Shown here: in pieces, positions 48,014 through 50,037 of the stretch
How the letters are laid out: each line of letters begins with the position of its first letter
Position numbering within the stretch: position 1 is the first letter of the stretch
Assembly: GCA_947460345.1 (NCBI GenBank)
Contig: CANHGM010000022.1
Location: 1 to 50,037, forward strand
Length of the DNA stretch: 50,037 bases
Source: Bacteroidota bacterium
GTDB taxonomy: Bacteria > Bacteroidota > Bacteroidia > UKL13-3
Reading direction: 5' to 3'
Position numbers and translations under genes: made by a program
The notes under the pieces: generated by a model
Database searches by the model: none
Told to the model about the DNA's origin: nothing
Seen by the model: the letters and a program-made list of their open reading frames with translations, nothing else

Positions 48014-50037
48014 ATGCAAGACACGGTTATAGGCATTATTGCTCAGCAAAATCAAATATCAGTACATCAAACCAAAGCAGTTATTAAGCTTTTAGAAGAA
48101 GGAAGTACAGTTCCATTTATATCTAGGTATAGAAAAGAGGCTACACAAGGACTAGATGAAGTGGCTGTGGAGCAAATCAGACTTTCGGTTCTCAAATTTA
48201 AGGAACTAGAAAAAAGAAAAGTTACCATTATTGAAACCATTACTGCTGCTGGTCTACTCACCATTGAATTAGAGAAGAAGATTGACCAGTGTTGGGATGC
48301 CGCTGAGTTAGAAGATATATATTTACCATACAAACCCAAACGCAAAACCCGTGCTTCAGTAGCTAAAGAAAATGGACTGGAACCACTTGCCGATTGGTTA
48401 CAAATAGAACTCTCAGCTGACATAGAAAAGGAAGCCCGAAAATATATAACCGATAAAGTAGCCACAGTTGATGATGCATTACAAGGAGCCAGAGATATTA
48501 TAGCTGAACGCATCAACGAAAACGAAAAAGCCAGAGCAACCATCCGTTCTCAGTTTGAAAAACATGCGGTTATATATACCAAAGTGGCCAAAGGCAAAGA
48601 CACTACTGATAGCAAGTTTAGAGATTATTTTGGTTCGCAAGAGTTGCTGGCACGTTGCCCTTCGCACCGCATATTGGCTATGTTTAGAGGAGAAGATGAA
48701 GGAGTGCTTAAATTAGCAATAGAGCCTGACGAAGAGAAAAGCATACAACGACTCACATATATGTTTTTAAGGTCGAACTATGCCAGTAGCAAACAAATGG
48801 AGTTGGCCATTAAAGATTCGTATAAAAGACTATTAGCACCATCTATCGAAACAGAATTTAGAACCCTTGCCAAAGCCAAAGCTGATGCTGAAGCTATTAA
48901 AGTATTTGCTGAAAATTTAAGACAGCTTTTGTTGTCATCGCCGCTGGGAAGTAAACGTATACTAGCTATTGACCCAGGGTTTAAATCAGGTTGTAAAGTG
49001 GTATGTTTGAACGAAGAAGGAAAATTGCTTAGCGATGATATTATATATCCACACGAGCCACAAAGAGCATTGGTGCAAGCAGAGCAAGCGGTGATACAAT
49101 TAGTCAAAAAATACCATATACAAGCCATTGCTATTGGCGACGGAACAGCAGGCAGAGAAACAGAATCGTTTATTAAAAACATCACTTTTGAAGAAGCCCC
49201 CAATATATATATGGTGAATGAAAATGGGGCATCTATCTATTCAGCATCAGATGTTGCCAGAGAAGAATTTCCAGATAAAGACCTTACCGTGAGAGGGGCA
49301 GTGTCTATTGGCAGAAGGCTTGCCGACCCATTGGCAGAGCTTGTAAAAATTGATGCCAAATCGATAGGAGTGGGGCAGTACCAGCACGATGTAGACCAAC
49401 ACAAATTAAAACAAAGTTTGGATACGGTGGTCGAAAGTTCGGTGAACCATGTGGGTGTGAATTTGAATACAGCCAGTAAAAGTTTGCTTACGTATGTGTC
49501 GGGATTGGGACCGCAATTGGCTCAGAACATTGTTAACTACAGAAATGAGCAAGGAGCGTTTACCAGTAGAAACCAGTTAAAGAAAATACCACGATTGGGA
49601 GAGAAAGCCTACGAACAATGTGCGGGATTTTTAAGAATTCCGAATGCAAAGAATATATTAGATAATACCGCTGTGCACCCAGAAAGCTATGGTATTGTTG
49701 AGCAAATGGCTGCCGACTTAAATTGTACAGTAGCCGAACTTATCAAAGACGAACAGCTAAGAAAGAAAATTATAGCCAATAAGTATATATCAGAAAAAGC
49801 AGGTAAACACACCATTGAAGATATATTAAAAGAGTTAGAAAAACCAGGGAGAGACCCACGTGAAGCTCTACAAAACTTCTCTTTCTCTGATGCCAGAAAA
49901 CCTGAAGACCTCAGACCAGGAATGACATTGCCGGGCATTGTTACTAACATCACACAATTTGGATGTTTTGTAGACATAGGAGTAAAACAAGATGGCATGG
50001 TGCATGTGTCGCAAATGGCCGACCGATATATAAAAGA
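48014..50037 (+). CDS. tex: Tex-family RNA-binding transcription accessory protein, cut by window end
   Basis: 674 residues plus two bases are present; the normal length is about 700-780. The N-terminal Tex region starts VIGIIAQQNQISVHQTKAVI, with VPFISRYRKEATQGLDEVAV and LEDIYLPYKPKRKTRASVAK. The YqgF/RNase H-like part is KRILAIDPGFKSGCKVVCLN and AIGDGTAGRETESF; the helix-hairpin-helix part is VSGLGPQLAQNIVNYRNEQG; the S1 domain (MTLPGIVTNITQFGCFVDIG, VKQDGMVHVSQMAD) is entering at the end. Tex binds nucleic acid and affects transcription. The frame is open from 48014 to the edge with no stop. Confidence 0.95.
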   Translation, partial: MQDTVIGIIAQQNQISVHQTKAVIKLLEEGSTVPFISRYRKEATQGLDEVAVEQIRLSVLKFKELEKRKVTIIETITAAGLLTIELEKKIDQCWDAAELEDIYLPYKPKRKTRASVAKENGLEPLADWLQIELSADIEKEARKYITDKVATVDDALQGARDIIAERINENEKARATIRSQFEKHAVIYTKVAKGKDTTDSKFRDYFGSQELLARCPSHRILAMFRGEDEGVLKLAIEPDEEKSIQRLTYMFLRSNYASSKQMELAIKDSYKRLLAPSIETEFRTLAKAKADAEAIKVFAENLRQLLLSSPLGSKRILAIDPGFKSGCKVVCLNEEGKLLSDDIIYPHEPQRALVQAEQAVIQLVKKYHIQAIAIGDGTAGRETESFIKNITFEEAPNIYMVNENGASIYSASDVAREEFPDKDLTVRGAVSIGRRLADPLAELVKIDAKSIGVGQYQHDVDQHKLKQSLDTVVESSVNHVGVNLNTASKSLLTYVSGLGPQLAQNIVNYRNEQGAFTSRNQLKKIPRLGEKAYEQCAGFLRIPNAKNILDNTAVHPESYGIVEQMAADLNCTVAELIKDEQLRKKIIANKYISEKAGKHTIEDILKELEKPGRDPREALQNFSFSDARKPEDLRPGMTLPGIVTNITQFGCFVDIGVKQDGMVHVSQMADRYIK

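Noticed and set aside
48067-49998. Several reverse-strand open frames (48067-48543, 48479-48667, 48778-49203, 49687-49998)
   Set aside because: They lie antisense to the Tex gene, which is open over its full length with recognisable domains; their products are Ser/Cys-rich shadows with no motifs.

Overview
The window is chromosomal DNA of a Bacteroidota bacterium, AT-rich and densely coded on both strands. The assignment rests on several signs. At least a dozen promoters carry the Bacteroidota -7 element TAnnTTTG, and Shine-Dalgarno sequences are largely absent. There is a type IX secretion (T9SS) C-terminal sorting domain at 42.7 kb and a GldM-like C-terminal domain at 47.5 kb. The ispG protein is the long, insert-containing form, and DUF349, DUF2480 and large secreted proteins typical of the phylum are present. 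Genus cannot be fixed from this sequence; a free-living relative of the Chitinophagales/Sphingobacteriales is a guess.

Layout. 1-0.8 kb: a partial gene and a small lipoprotein. 1.1-3.2 kb: a split HipA-type toxin-antitoxin operon (HipB-like, HipS-like and HipT-like genes) followed by a Bro-N remnant. 3.2-7.7 kb: two large secreted proteins that look like distant paralogs, a small lipoprotein between them, and a dead secreted gene. 7.7-10.8 kb: RluD-type pseudouridine synthase, an SGNH-like membrane protein and release factor 1. 10.9-12.7 kb: GNAT, a membrane protein and VanW. 12.7-13.5 kb: a BRO/DinD-like gene broken by one base in a homopolymer. 13.7-17.3 kb: an ispG, asparaginase-domain, DUF2480, RNase HI operon. 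17.3-23.4 kb: two membrane proteins, an HTH regulator, gatC, a LolD-like ATPase, panB, trpS and tRNA-Arg(ACG). 23.4-33.3 kb: a zinc-ribbon membrane protein, signal peptidase I, a biotin-dependent carboxylase beta subunit, dipeptidyl peptidase IV, and an HMG-CoA lyase, imidazolonepropionase, lipoprotein run. 33.3-39.6 kb: a five-repeat DUF349 protein, two methyltransferases, pyruvate dehydrogenase E2, threonine aldolase and a PhnA tail domain. 39.8-41.1 kb: an intact-looking IS3-family element. 41.4-50 kb: peptidase T, an operon of another E2, a PASTA protein and a T9SS cargo protein, a barrel-like protein beside a GldM-like domain protein, and a Tex gene cut by the window end.

Most of the window is housekeeping. 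Amino-acid and acyl-CoA catabolism recurs: HMG-CoA lyase for leucine, HutI for histidine, carboxyltransferase for propionyl-CoA-type substrates, a second 2-oxoacid dehydrogenase E2, threonine aldolase, asparaginase, peptidase T and DPP IV. This fits an organism living partly on peptides. Accessory material lies at 1-3.2 kb, 3.2-7.7 kb, 12.7-13.5 kb and 39.8-41.1 kb.

The most notable points are the HipBST-like operon with a Ser-Ile-Ser loop, three genes whose reading frame depends on runs of 8-9 identical bases, two very small membrane-protein genes, and a free-standing GldM-like C-terminal domain. I found no CRISPR array, rRNA, replication origin or prophage, and no strong case for a wholly new system.
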